Numbered from the stretch's first letter, positions 54,372-59,245 are shown. The stretch: DNA of 64,000 nucleotides from Ecdyonurus torrentis (GCA_949318235.1 OX439127.1:17791673-17855672), one strand, 5' to 3'. Made by a program: numbers and translations. Notes: a model not told the origin generated them from the sequence alone.

Positions 54372-56426
54372 AGTTCATTAGGTATTGTATCGTGATATTA
54401 TTATTTAAATTTATGTATTTACACTTACGTTAAAGAAACCATGTTGAGTATGAACAATTACATAAATCATGTTGAAATGCAAGTAGACATGCAAAAAAAA
54501 AAAAAAAAAAAAATAGTGTGACACAGCGACAGGTAATATGTGGCCCATGATGCAGCATCTTTTTAGCAGTGTGTGGGGGATAGCAGCTAGTTTTATTAGA
54601 TTCTATCATATATCATTTATAAGGAAAGTTTGGACATGGGATAAATTAATTAAGGAAAAGAAACTATCACGGTTGGGTATGATAAATTAAAAGGAATGGA
54701 TAAAGGAATCCAGCAAGAGTCTAACCATAGTGAAGTCATGTCTTATACTGTAGTTCAGTTCAACTACCATTTATATTTGTTTAACGTTGTAGAAGGTAAG
54801 GTCTTACTTAAGTTTAACAGGTTACCGGAAATTGGCCGGTGGTCCATTCAGTTAGCACAATAGCGGTACCTATAGCACAGTGACGACGAAGAACACATTG
54901 GTAAGATGTGTGTTTGTAACTTATGTGGTTTCTCTCTATGTCTGTAAGAACCAACACAGACACGCACACTTAATCTCTTGAAATTTTGTGCCAAAAGCTA
55001 TACAGTACCCTATCTTATGCACATTCTTAATTATTACTGTACAAAAGCAAGATTTGTCACTAAATTCTATGACATCTCTTCACTATGGTAGGAGCAATGC
55101 TATTCTACTCATATATTCACAAAATAATTAAGCAGTTTAGACTTCTTTTTTTTATTATTATTTTTTTATTAGATGGCATTAGTATATTGCTGTATTGCTG
55201 TATAAGAAACACTTTGTATTATTAAACAATTGACTTGAGTTTTTATTTAAGCTGAGAATAATGTTATGAAAAACATGAGCACAAAGAATGAAGTGAAGTA
55301 ATAACTTACAAGGCCTGTCAAATATATGTGTCTGTTCACTCAATCCTTCTGGGGATGCAACACTTGCGACAAGCTGGGAGCCATGCCAGTAAGAAGCCAC
55401 TGGACCAAACTGAGCATGGAGATCACTTAAGAAGTTGTGAAGTCCTCCTGCCAAGAGGATATCTGGCAAGTTACCCTCTCTGTCAAACAAACAAAAATTA
55501 AATATCATTCAATAATATAAGTTTAAAGTGAAAATTTAAGGTCTGTTGATGGACGTCAATGGATATTGACAGACACTGATGGTTACACAAATTTGGCTAT
55601 TTCACATGAGAAAGCATACTGCACATGCACAGAAAACTGACGGACCGAGCTGTGCTTAAGTAAACAAATGCAACTGTTCACATGAATCTGTTGTTATCTG
55701 TCAGTACAGTATTTGTCGTTTTGACGGATAGAAAGCTGGGTGTTGCCTGCTTTGCCCATCAGTATCTGTGATTTTTAATATCATGTGAAAGGGCTAAATT
55801 TTACATCATAAACAAGTTGCAACACTACTGTTGCAACTTTGTTTGCCCGTCGACAGACGTCAAATTTATATGCCATGTGAATGGTGCTTAAATTTATTCC
55901 AACTTACTTGGGATCTGACGGATCTGGTCCAGGTACCGTTGTGGAACGCGGACGAGAACCCTAAAAATAATGTTTAATTTTAGAAACAAATAAATAAATA
56001 TAATAACATGAGATACACACAGGGTTTTTCTTATAATTTCCTACATTTTAACAGTACAGTAATAATAATAGATAGGTCAGTTAGCTTATTTTTCTACAGA
56101 ACATTTAGAAAACGTGCTTAACATATAAAGTGAAATTAAATATTTTGTATATCTTTGTAAGTCGAGACCGCTCACTTCTGAATTTGTAATATTATGTATG
56201 GGCCTTACGCCCACCCATGCATTATATGTATATAACGTATAATGCATATGTACGTATATGGAATAAGGAATATTCTCGGTAGGAAAAATATGAACGACTA
56301 ACGTACATTATACAACTATCGATAAATGAGGATTGAATCAGACCCAATACTTACTGGGTACATATAAAACACAGCAAAGAGTAGGAAAACGACGATTGTG
56401 ACAGCAAATATAGCGAAGGCCAACAT
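28907..56426 (-). CDS. CYP20A1: CYP20A1, cytochrome P450 family 20 (ten coding exons)
   Basis: A haem-thiolate monooxygenase-family protein expected to sit in the ER membrane through an N-terminal anchor. CYP20A1 is an orphan P450 with no settled substrate. Exons (minus-strand order): 56426-56355, 55960-55908, 55479-55310, 53991-53846, 45019-44852, 41985-41733, 40899-40779, 39282-39103, 36282-36181, 29054-28907. All introns are GT-AG, phases agree throughout, and the sum is 1,413 nt (470 aa), close to the usual length of about 460 aa. Landmarks: anchor at residues 2-22, GNLPDI after the hinge, GGFHTSG at 280-286 (I helix), ESLR at 336-339 (K helix ExxR), FEPDRF at 389-394, and GFAGRRKCPG with haem-ligand Cys at 418. 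It matches the vertebrate family member along its whole length. By recollection, the vertebrate protein has lost the Arg and last Gly of the haem loop, which are present here. Confidence 0.95.
29103..29292. mobile_element. Foldback MITE family A copy (intron 9)
   Basis: Inverted arms: ATAAATTTGAAAGAAAAGGA at about 29138 and the matching TCCTTTTCTTTCAAATTTAT ending at 29288, with AAGGGCCTTACCATAGT and ACTATGGTAAAGCCCTTG inside. This is a short version lacking the long central region of the 49.8-kb copy. Confidence 0.85.
29421..29950. repeat. Near-perfect 530-bp palindrome of the hammerhead-retroelement body
   Basis: Arms of about 260 bp (29421-29680 and 29691-29950) are separated by only ten bases. 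I spotted only a few arm mismatches (for example ACGCAAAAATT against ACGCGAAAATT). Each arm, read from the centre outward, is the sequence that follows the hammerhead ribozyme at 33316-33600, starting GAGTAAGTCTGATGCTG. The structure is therefore two head-to-head copies, each truncated close to the ribozyme cleavage point. It lies in the last intron of CYP20A1. Confidence 0.9.
30064..30341. repeat. Diverged head-to-head pair of the same repeat family
   Basis: Left arm TAGTAGGAGATTAGTGCATG... and right arm ...CTAATCTCTCTCCTACTA are inverted relative to each other. They are visibly related to the outer arms of the palindrome at 29421-29950 (shared TTTACTATxTAAATTA and CTCTAATCTCT blocks), but much older. 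Confidence 0.7.
30566..30663 (-). repeat. Fragment of the hammerhead-retroelement body
   Basis: Related to the outer arm (ATTAGAGCACCGTGTATTGAAA and TTCTCTAATTTTGATAGT-like blocks). It abuts the 5' truncation point of LINE copy 2, so the LINE may have inserted into or next to it. Confidence 0.55.
30664..32436 (+). mobile_element. LINE copy 2, 5'-truncated, inverted relative to copy 1 (intron 9)
   Basis: Same family as 25880-28286 but on the plus strand. It starts within the linker before the RT and ends with a TATGTATG tail. From about 30925 onward the RT is almost identical to copy 1. The first 250 bases are clearly more different. Confidence 0.95.
30682..32361 (+). pseudogene. LINE reverse transcriptase remnant, copy 2
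   Basis: Encodes the RT with KAYDRV, GVRQGCVMSPWLFNIFMD and YADD motifs intact, then the C-terminal region. In-frame stops are TAG at 31744-31746 (shared with copy 1) and TGA at 32209-32211 (a TGG-to-TGA change in TSWSEVV, private to this copy). The frame ends with TAA at 32359-32361. Truncation removes the endonuclease, so it is not autonomous. Confidence 0.95.
32437..33085. other. Intron 9 segment, unassigned, partly GC-rich
   Basis: Between LINE copy 2 and the promoter. It contains a short perfect palindrome (TGTGCATTAATAAATTATTAATGCACA region, 32597-32624) and a GC-richer stretch at 32640-32850 that has open frames but no recognised protein. It may be the left part of the hammerhead-bearing element. 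Confidence 0.4.
33147..33218 (+). promoter_or_regulatory. Putative Pol II promoter: CCAAT, TATA box, initiator
   Basis: CCAAT at 33147-33151, TATAAAA at 33180-33186, and an arthropod-type initiator TCAGTC at 33213-33218, about 33 bases after the TATA start, which is the expected spacing. Predicted transcripts would begin near 33214 and run into the hammerhead 55 bases later. It is flanked by CpG-containing sequence unlike the neighbouring AT-rich DNA. Confidence 0.65.
33271..33315 (+). ncRNA. Hammerhead ribozyme (type I, minimal helix III)
   Basis: All invariant core positions are present. Helix I is GCCTTA/TAAGGC (6 bp, perfect). The core CTGATGA is at 33277-33283. Helix II is GTCC/GGAC with loop TAGGTAAA, followed by GAAA at 33300-33303. 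Helix III is reduced to the palindrome ACCGGT, and the cleavage triplet is GTC, cut between 33309 and 33310. Very short, self-complementary helix III is a known property of hammerheads in Penelope-like elements and animal retrozymes, which act best as dimers. The motif follows a TATA/Inr promoter and precedes the repeated body at 33316-33600. Confidence 0.85.
33310..33600 (+). mobile_element. Body of the hammerhead-bearing retroelement
   Basis: Starts at the predicted cleavage site. From GAGTAAGTCTGATG onward it matches both arms of the palindrome at 29421-29950 with only a few changes, including a 2-bp deletion near 33429 and a (TA)n expansion near 33560. No open reading frame. With the promoter and ribozyme it looks like a non-autonomous retrozyme or a solo Penelope-type pseudo-LTR. 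Confidence 0.7.
33773..33859. repeat. (TG)n-(AG)n compound microsatellite
   Basis: About 24 bases of TG followed by about 62 bases of AG. Confidence 0.97.
33898..34643 (+). mobile_element. MITE family G, copy 1 (intron 9)
   Basis: Bounded by GGTTAACCTCAGTCCTGG and CCAGGTCTGAGGTTAAT, imperfect inverted termini. The interior matches 50223-50738 in blocks such as TCACAATTAATTTTTAA and ATCAGAAAGTTT. This copy is interrupted near 34055-34170 by a short repeat (GCCTGGGTTAGAAATTT...TTTCTATCAAAT) also seen at 35709 onward, and it carries a 66-bp poly(A) tract at 34527-34592. Confidence 0.7.
34809..34852 (-). ncRNA. Hammerhead ribozyme relic with G12A core change
   Basis: On the minus strand: helix I GCCATG/CATGGC (6 bp, perfect), core CTGATGA, helix II GTC/GAC with a seven-base loop, then AAAA where GAAA is required, a palindromic helix III ACAGCTGT, and the GTC cleavage triplet next to 34815. 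The single core defect is what CpG methylation decay (GACGAAAC to GACAAAAC) would produce. G12 is the general base in catalysis, so this copy should be inactive. About 70 bases upstream on the same strand is a TATA-like CATATAAG. Confidence 0.7.
34889..34924 (-). promoter_or_regulatory. Possible TATA/Inr promoter upstream of the second hammerhead
   Basis: TATAAG at 34924-34919 and TCAATT at 34894-34889 on the minus strand, about 30 bases apart. Transcription would start about 40 bases before the hammerhead relic, repeating the layout at 33147-33315. Each box alone is weak; the repeated spacing is the argument. Confidence 0.35.
35163..35485 (+). mobile_element. LINE copy 3, 3' end only (intron 9)
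   Basis: Plus-strand fragment beginning at the GGTTTGGTCATGTTGAG codons (WFGHVERMGDERIAKQV) and ending in the ACCCCGAAAGGGATTTATAGCG 3' UTR and a TATGTATG-like tail. It is severely 5'-truncated. Unlike copy 2, it keeps TGG in the TSWSDVV stretch. Confidence 0.95.
35586..35656. repeat. (GA)n microsatellite
   Basis: About 70 bases of GA dinucleotide followed by GGGGGAGGGGG. Confidence 0.97.
35818..36112. mobile_element. Foldback MITE family A copy, 3' of exon 9
   Basis: Left end TTTTAAGGAAAATAAGCTATCC, right end CCTATCCTTTTCTTTCAA, with ACCTTACCATAGT and the CTATCCAATATATCTCTGTGCTAG core typical of the family. It contains a poly(A) tract at 35955-35985. It lies about 70 bases from the splice donor of exon 9. 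Confidence 0.75.
36181..36282 (-). CDS. CYP20A1: CYP20A1 exon 9 (haem-binding loop)
   Basis: Polypyrimidine acceptor at 36283-36295, donor GTAATT. It encodes FEPDRFNEYEKAQRHPMAF followed by QPFGFAGRRKCPGY. The cysteine (residue 418) is the proximal haem ligand, and Arg416 and Gly420 complete the P450 signature. Phase 2 at both ends. Confidence 0.97.
36616..37823. mobile_element. 1.2-kb TIR element with subterminal CTATGAAC arrays
   Basis: Perfect 13-bp terminal inverted repeats, CCCGAGTGGCACA and TGTGCCACTCGGG. The left 400 bases carry about 14 copies of CTATGAAC or one-base variants in one orientation, including a tandem duplication of about 115 bp (36770-36880 and 36886-36995). The right 200 bases carry the complement (GTTCATAG, ATTCATAG) in the opposite orientation. 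The middle includes a GC-richer patch around 37380-37460 with no recognised protein. No clear target duplication was seen (left flank ..GTCACTA, right flank AAGGGAA..). The superfamily is not assigned. Confidence 0.8.
37840..38600. other. CYP20A1 intron 8 segment, no gene seen
   Basis: No exon signals. An open frame at 38078-38335 on the plus strand has no recognisable similarity. A short palindrome GAGATCGATCTC lies at about 37923. Confidence 0.5.
38610..39035 (-). mobile_element. Old, diverged LINE 3' fragment (intron 8)
   Basis: Minus-strand match to the last part of the LINE C-terminal region (GTTTTAGGCTTGCC for GRPKT, CATATGCCT near the LP/SR block) and the 3' tail, with many substitutions and indels. 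It is clearly older than copies 1-3 and ends about 70 bases from the exon 8 donor. Confidence 0.75.
39103..39282 (-). CDS. CYP20A1: CYP20A1 exon 8 (K helix)
   Basis: Acceptor TTACAG, donor GTAATA. It encodes YLRQVLDESLRCGVVAPF and the segment through QALGVVFQNDDIWPDPD. ESLR (336-339) is the invariant ExxR pair of the K helix. Phase 2 at both ends, so the first base completes Lys328 and the last two begin Arg388. Confidence 0.97.
39480..39660. repeat. Short inverted repeat element in intron 7
   Basis: TTAAGGATACTAATAAAAAAG... and ...CCTTCCTTATTAGTATAG form the arms, with GGTTGGGAAGGGAG/CTCCCCTCCCAGCC inside. It resembles the TTTGATAGAAAAACAC repeats found elsewhere in the introns (35520, 52200, 53350). 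Confidence 0.6.
39899..40012. mobile_element. Small foldback element, 24-bp TIR
   Basis: AATGCTGTTCGTAAACCCTG... at 39899 and its complement CAGGGTTTACGAACAGCATT ending at 40012 bound about 65 bases of unrelated DNA. Non-coding. Confidence 0.8.
40402..40562. mobile_element. Foldback element in intron 7
   Basis: Outer arms AGCGTCAAGATGAAGCTTCT and AGAAGCTTCATCTTGACACG, inner arms GCTACCTGG and CCAGGTAGC. About 160 bp, ending 215 bases from the exon 7 donor. Confidence 0.8.
40779..40899 (-). CDS. CYP20A1: CYP20A1 exon 7
   Basis: Acceptor TTTGCAG, donor GTATGC. It encodes LTWAFYYLSLYPETQEKLF followed by NELQNVVGDEPLSPQNIKNL. This is the end of the I helix and the J helix, following GGFHTSGN of exon 6. 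Phase 1 in, phase 2 out. Confidence 0.96.
41306..41623 (-). mobile_element. MITE family D, copy 3 (intron 6)
   Basis: Inverse copy of 5458-5781. The termini CCTCTTCATTCCCC and GGGACTGAAGAGG are imperfect inverted repeats. Read on the minus strand it contains CAGTATACAATAC, the uninterrupted version of the site where MITE C sits in copy 1. Its edge is 110 bases from the exon 6 donor. A G18 run lies just beyond at 41648-41665. Confidence 0.8.
41733..41985 (-). CDS. CYP20A1: CYP20A1 exon 6 (I helix start)
   Basis: Acceptor TATTTCAG, donor GTAAGT. It encodes CMTELMAHQIGPIPGEYDP through KESDAIAFFVGGFHTSGN (residues 204-287). GGFHTSG is the oxygen-binding groove of the I helix, with His in the place usually held by an acidic residue. 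Phase 0 in, phase 1 out. Confidence 0.97.
42043..42176. mobile_element. Small foldback MITE family F, copy 2 (intron 5)
   Basis: Inverted repeat bounded by CAGGTCTTCCGGAT and TTCGGAAGAACTG, sharing GAGCTCATAGTCGCAT and CTTACCTGTTCTTTTCATAG with the copy at 21636-21766. A G22 run follows at 42189-42210. Confidence 0.85.
42536..43789. mobile_element. Non-autonomous hAT-like DNA transposon (intron 5)
   Basis: 1,254 bp with perfect 14-bp terminal inverted repeats CAGGGCCGGGCTGG / CCAGCCCGGCCCTG and a perfect 8-bp target duplication GAGGTATA at 42528-42535 and 43790-43797. CAGGGCCGG-type ends with 8-bp duplications are typical of hAT elements. Near the ends are GC-rich blocks with GGGCGATC/GATCGCCC. 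The middle is AT-rich (poly(A) 42917-42948, poly(T) 43132-43148) with no transposase frame. The AT-rich core between GC-rich ends contrasts sharply with the flanks. Confidence 0.92.
43800..44495. other. CYP20A1 intron 5 segment, nothing recognised
   Basis: AT-rich sequence with no repeat match or exon-like frame noted. Confidence 0.5.
44497..44741. mobile_element. 245-bp foldback element (intron 5)
   Basis: The arms TTTATAAACCTAATATCAAA and the complement ending TTAGGTTTATAAA extend through GGGGATGCCGCTTTGTATTG / CAATACAAAGCGGCATCCCC and AGTTAAGTGTTGTCAG / CTGACAACACAGCACTTAACT. It ends 111 bases from the exon 5 donor. Confidence 0.85.
44852..45019 (-). CDS. CYP20A1: CYP20A1 exon 5
   Basis: Acceptor TGTTGCAG, donor GTATGT. 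It encodes LTNEMCTKWSSFPSDQHVPL followed by HQYMIAYAIKAILITHFG and FKDDSNILQLAHDYDV (residues 148-203). The KW..P..QHVPL..(Y/H)M pattern is characteristic of CYP20. Exactly 56 codons, phase 0 at both ends. Confidence 0.97.
45062..45177. repeat. (AAAAG)n and poly(A) tract
   Basis: About eleven AAAAG units followed by an imperfect poly(A) run of about 50 bases. It sits only 40 bases upstream of exon 5. On the minus (gene) strand it is a long pyrimidine tract in front of the splice acceptor. Confidence 0.95.
45265..45335 (-). mobile_element. Degenerate LINE 3' end
   Basis: CATACATACATATCAAGACAC followed by a CTCCTTTTAGGGTGAACCAA block resembles the reverse complement of the LINE tail and 3' UTR. 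Very short and diverged. Confidence 0.5.
45632..46300. mobile_element. MITE family A copies, interrupted by other insertions (intron 4)
   Basis: Family A blocks occur at 45632-45790 (AGAAAAGGATAAAAATACCAG, AAGGGCCTTACCAC) and 46060-46300 (AAGAAAAGGATAGG, TTGTTGGTTTATTCTACC). Between them are a LINE 3' fragment (45804-45889) and a small palindrome (45960-46047, arms CACATCACTGAGTAG / CTACTCAGTGATGTG). Confidence 0.65.
45804..45889 (-). mobile_element. LINE 3' end fragment nested in MITE A
   Basis: CATACATACATATCATGATG tail, TCCCTTTCGGGGTAAGCC and CTGACACAGTGATAGACCTCC match the last 85 bases of LINE copies 1-3 closely. This is an extreme 5' truncation. Confidence 0.85.
46544..46652. repeat. 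(TA)n microsatellite
   Basis: About 108 bases of TA with a short TATTATATATTATA interruption near its right end. Confidence 0.97.
46660..48558. other. CYP20A1 intron 4 segment, no gene seen
   Basis: AT-rich DNA with a poly(A) run at 47783-47807. The 48340-48555 stretch is less AT-rich but gave no recognisable exon. Confidence 0.5.
48559..48737. mobile_element. 179-bp MITE with about 21-bp TIR
   Basis: The ends AAGATACTACATACAAGATA and the complement TATCTTGTATGTAGTATCTT are near-perfect inverted repeats. The interior is unrelated and non-coding. The flanks TACTGAG and CACTGAG suggest a target duplication, but I cannot fix its length. It appears to sit beside or inside the tRNA-like sequence that follows. 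Confidence 0.8.
48738..48803 (-). repeat. tRNA-like SINE head (A and B boxes)
   Basis: On the minus strand, TGGTATGGGTACTGG (A-box-like, 48790-48776) is followed about 20 bases later by GAGTTCAATACTC (B-box-like, 48755-48743). This resembles the Pol III promoter of a tRNA-derived SINE. No full cloverleaf could be drawn. Confidence 0.4.
48872..49430. mobile_element. Foldback MITE family A copy (intron 4)
   Basis: Starts near TAATTAAGGAAAAGAAACTA and AACCAGCCTTACCATAATG. The central CTAGCACAGAGATAATAAAC and the right arm TCCTTGCTGGTTTCCTCTAG match other family members. It immediately precedes the candidate exon at 49455-49604. Confidence 0.7.
49455..49604 (-). CDS. Candidate 150-nt cassette exon inside CYP20A1 intron 4
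   Basis: On the minus strand: a good polypyrimidine acceptor (TTCTTCTCTCACCCAG), 50 open codons, and a consensus donor GTAAGT. An alternative donor GTAAAA lies 36 nt earlier. The frame is phase 0 at both ends, exactly that of the exon 4/exon 5 junction, so inclusion would insert residues beginning LEVGDDKFKEKFFVPHALS without a frameshift. Codon composition is protein-like, unlike the flanking DNA. The family needs no residues here: exon 4 to exon 5 is already colinear. It may be an alternative exon, an exon of an unrelated gene, or a chance open stretch. Confidence 0.35.
49783..50215. mobile_element. Best-preserved foldback MITE family A copy (intron 4)
   Basis: Arms: GAAGAAAAGGATGGGAGAAA ... 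TTTCTACCCCTTTCTTTC. Inside are CATAGTTTGGTGAAAATCTTGCTAGCACAG and its complement, and centrally CTGATGAAGGCATACAC with its inverse CCTTCATCAGTACTTACAG. About 430 bp, the longest complete member, so it is useful as the reference for the family. Confidence 0.85.
50223..50738 (+). mobile_element. MITE family G, copy 2 (intron 4)
   Basis: Bounded by GTGAACCTCAGTCCTGG and CCAGGTCTGAGGTTAACC. Shares most of its interior with 33898-34643 but lacks that copy's internal insertion. It contains a C14 run at about 50655. Confidence 0.8.
50740..51297. other. CYP20A1 intron 4 segment with G and A runs
   Basis: Includes TG repeats running into a G17 run (50982-51019) and poly(A) at 51066-51090. No exon recognised. 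Confidence 0.5.
51298..51350 (-). ncRNA. Hammerhead-like ribozyme motif with G12A change
   Basis: On the minus strand: helix I CTCTG/CAGAG (5 bp), core CTGATGA, helix II GGTC/GGCC (one G-U pair) with an 11-base loop, then AAAA where GAAA is expected, helix III ACA/TGT with a seven-base loop, and GTC as cleavage triplet next to 51303. As in the 34.8-kb relic, the one core change fits decay of a CpG. Without G12 it should not cleave. The assignment rests on structure only. Confidence 0.55.
51360..53840. other. CYP20A1 intron 4 segment with short repeats
   Basis: Contains several partial copies of a TTTGATAGAAAAACAC...ATTGGGGAATGGGAG repeat (52195, 52700, 53350) and its inverse (53100-53160), plus poly(A) at 52140-52162. 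No exon recognised. Confidence 0.5.
53846..53991 (-). CDS. CYP20A1: CYP20A1 exon 4
   Basis: Acceptor TTGTTTCAG, donor GTAATA. It encodes LLFEFLKPMIGDNCIQVSNG followed by AEARARRKLYDAAFSHEATL and NCFPSLMK (to residue 147). This is the C-helix region, with RRKLYD matching the family pattern. Phase 1 in, phase 0 out. Confidence 0.96.
54308..54367. repeat. Poly(A) tract of 60 bases
   Basis: Uninterrupted A run, among the longest in the window. Confidence 0.98.
54642..55100. mobile_element. Foldback MITE family A copy (intron 3)
   Basis: Left end TTAATTAAGGAAAAGAAACTA, then AATCCAGCAAGAGTCTAACC. The right half retains AAGCTATACAG and AGCAAGATTTGTCACTAAATTC. It is the most degenerate of the complete-length copies, with several internal changes. 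Confidence 0.65.
55310..55479 (-). CDS. CYP20A1: CYP20A1 exon 3
   Basis: Acceptor TTTGACAG, donor GTAAGT. It encodes EGNLPDILLAGGLHNFLSDL and continues HAQFGPVASYWHGSQLVASV. GNLPDI..GGLHNFL..LH..(F/Y)GPV is the clearest CYP20 signature in the N-terminal half. Phase 2 in, phase 1 out. Confidence 0.97.
55510..55900. repeat. Intron 2 sequence with inverted short motifs
   Basis: Contains TTCACATG-type motifs in both orientations (55600, 55678, 55784, 55873) and TGACAGAC/GTCTGTCA-like segments, suggesting an old inverted-repeat element. No exon. Confidence 0.4.
55908..55960 (-). CDS. CYP20A1: CYP20A1 exon 2 (linker)
   Basis: A 53-nt exon with acceptor TTTTTAG and donor GTAAGT. It encodes GSRPRSTTVPGPDPSDPK (the last codon is shared with exon 3), the proline-rich hinge between the membrane anchor and the catalytic domain. 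Phase 0 in, phase 2 out. Confidence 0.93.
56355..56426 (-). CDS. CYP20A1: CYP20A1 exon 1 (start codon, membrane anchor)
   Basis: ATG at 56424-56426, donor GTAAGT. It encodes MLAFAIFAVTIVVFLLFAVF and YMYP, 24 residues forming one hydrophobic anchor that matches the family's N-terminus, which is why this ATG is chosen. Phase 0 out. The 5' UTR and promoter upstream could not be delimited. Confidence 0.95.
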
Positions 56427-57767
56427 CTTCCAAATACTTCGATGATACGGAACTTCAATGAATTGTTCAAGACGTTTATAGTGATATGCCAGTTAATGAC
56501 TATTAACTATTGAGTAATAATCCTTTTAATATAAATTTTTCTGCATCAATCTCAAACGTCAATACATTCAATGTTATATTTTTTTAAAGTTCTGCACGGA
56601 TTTGGGAGTATTGCGCAGCATACATGAGTCGTTTCCAGTAGCAGATTTCTTACTCACTTCACGTTATTTTAACAAATCCAAACATTTCACTTACAATGTA
56701 GTAATTTACTTAACTTTAATATTATTAAAGTAGTTGTTTTATCTACTCATAATATTGATTAAAAGTTACAAGAGTCGCGATTTTTCAGCGGAAAAAAATA
56801 CAAAACAAAACAAAGCACAGCAAGGACAGGTAACAGCTGATCAAAAACTGTCTGGGAAATCAATATGCAGTCCAATCTGTTGTGAACCTTCCCCTCGCTT
56901 CCCCTCTTCGGGAAATAGGAAGTCGCAAAACTAGTGAAGTGACAAAACATTTATTTTTGGGAAACAGATTTTCAGAAAGAAATATTTGCAGACACTGTGT
57001 ATGAGGCTAGCAATTAATCTAAACGCACCCCTAGTTTCGAGAAACACTTTTGTGCAAAAAAAATTCTTGAAGTCGGCAAGAGATGACGCTGCAGACGCGC
57101 GAAACTTTTAAATCATGCTTTTTGATCTGAAAAGACTTGAAAGAGCGATATAAAAAAATTATAGAAATCTAAAAGTAAAATATATAATTCCTGCATAAAT
57201 TAATTTCACAGACCATAGTACCTCTTACCAATTATAGCAACTATTTAAAATAATAAGCACTACTAATTAAAATAATTACTTGAAGTGGACACTCATGCTC
57301 TTGCAAGTAGCAATACGCACAACAATTTGCATTTTGCTCTATATAATTCAAAATTAGAAAAATATTAATTTCTTAAATTGGTTCAATTACAAAGATATAG
57401 AGGCAAACTTAAACAGATTTATATTTATAGATTAAAAATCGAATAATATATTTTTAATAAATAAAATATAAAAAAAGGGGAGAAAAAGGTTACTCTTGAA
57501 AATCACTCATCGCTTATACTCTATATTATATTAAAGTTATTTTTATAACTCTACATAATTTGTTTTTATCCCGCGGGTAAATGATATAGACTCTATTTCT
57601 TTATTTTTTAATGATTTAATTATTATCATTTATCATACTATTAAATATTCCACTATGAAATGATTAATAAACATACAATCTCTTATTGTAATTGTTATTT
57701 TTTTACAGTGCAAATATTGTTCCGAATCATGAACAGATATATAAAAAAAATATGTAACTTTCACAAT
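56427..57767. other. Intergenic, 5' flank of CYP20A1
   Basis: AT-rich. 56580-57120 is less AT-rich and may include the promoter of CYP20A1, but I could not identify a TATA box or initiator with confidence. Confidence 0.45.
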
Positions 57768-58236
57768 GAGGAAGACTAATGATTTTTGGGACAGTATTTG
57801 AGCACATTTTTAGAAAGAGCATAATTAGTAGATTCTATTGACATCAATATTTACCTTTATTACTTAAATTTCAGCGATTAATTAATGATTTAAAAGTGGT
57901 GGCCACGCCCCCAAGAAGCCTGTGCCGTTAGTCATTTGTTTAAATTTGCAGCGGAGTCTGATGTTCTTCTGCAAATTTGGATACGAGATTTTAAATTTTA
58001 CGCGAATTTTTAAATTCTCGTATCCAAATTTGCAGAAGAAGATCAGAATCCGCTGCAAATTCAAACAAATGACTAACGGCACAGGCTTCTTGGGGGCGTG
58101 GCTGCCACTTTTAAATCATTAATTAATCGCTGAAATTTAAGTAATGAAGGTAAATATTGATGTCAATAGAATCTACTAATTATGCTCTTTCTAAAAATGT
58201 GCTCAAATGCTGTCCCAAAAATCATTAGTCTTCCTC
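57768..58236. mobile_element. Long-TIR foldback element, GAGGAAGACT type, copy 2
   Basis: A 469-bp palindrome with outer ends GAGGAAGACTAATGATTTTT and AAAAATCATTAGTCTTCCTC. The arms remain paired nearly to the centre at about 58000 (for example GCCGTTAGTCATTTGTTTAA / CAAACAAATGACTAACGGC and TGGCCACGCCCCCAAGAAGC / GGGGGCGTGG). The loop is under 30 bases. The terminal decamer is shared with 17407-17757. Confidence 0.9.
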
Positions 58237-58239
58237 GAA

Positions 58240-59245
58240 TCATATGTCATGTTACTCATCAAGTACAGGAAAGCAGTATTAAATTATCTTGTAAATTATG
58301 ATTATTTTAAATAATATGTAAAGTGAACAGTATAATGATAAATTTCCTTTACTGTACTTAGTAAACATAATTATATATGTTAAATTTCGTGTTATTATTA
58401 TTATTGAATTTATTTCTTTTATTAAAAAAAAATAATTATTAAAAAAATTCTGCAATAACGCGATTGTAAATAATGGGTACACTGGCCGAAATTTTATACA
58501 GATATTTTACAATATAATATATAAATTTATATAATTAATACAATATAATATAATAGATATATTCATTTAAATGATTTTTTTTCATAGCTTTTTTTTTTTT
58601 TTTTTTACAATATTATATATATTATTTATTTGCTGTCCCTTCTCATTTAAGTTACGAACACACTTTAAATTTTAAATATATATTACACTATTTGACTATT
58701 ATAAATAAAAGTCTTATCACAAATTTTGTGATTTTAAATTTACAAACTATATTATGTGACGGTGACCCCTAATATAATAAATTTTAATTAAGCTACATTA
58801 AAATTTGTTAGTAATATTGCAAAATACTATGCAAATTACAGAAATGAACAAGATACTGTTACCAAAGTTAACATTTAAATGGAGCTTATCGGTTTAGCGT
58901 GCGGGGAGACTGAAAATAAATAGCTTAATAATAGTTTGATAAATAAATAAATCAGTAAATAAGTCGAGTGTGACATATAAATATTTAGTGCCTGATGAGT
59001 AGGCAAGCCTGTCACTCATGTCAGATGAACAAGTTGTATACCTACAAATATTCAAGGCGCATTTCAAACTTATATTTATTTTAATTTATTTCCGCAATTT
59101 GTTTTAATTGTTATTATTAATTATTCCAATTATATTATGTATCGTAAAGTTTAACTTTGAAGTTCCTTTACTTTTAAAGGACATAGCGAAATTAAAATGA
59201 GGAAAATTAATAATTATACAATATTATAATAAATAGATCGTACAA
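58240..59245. other. Intergenic, no gene seen
   Basis: AT-rich DNA without exon-like frames or recognised repeats. Confidence 0.6.

Noticed and set aside
58985..59030. CCTGATGAGTAGGCAAGCC as a hammerhead core
   Set aside because: The helix II-like hairpin is not followed by GAAA, and helix I cannot be closed.
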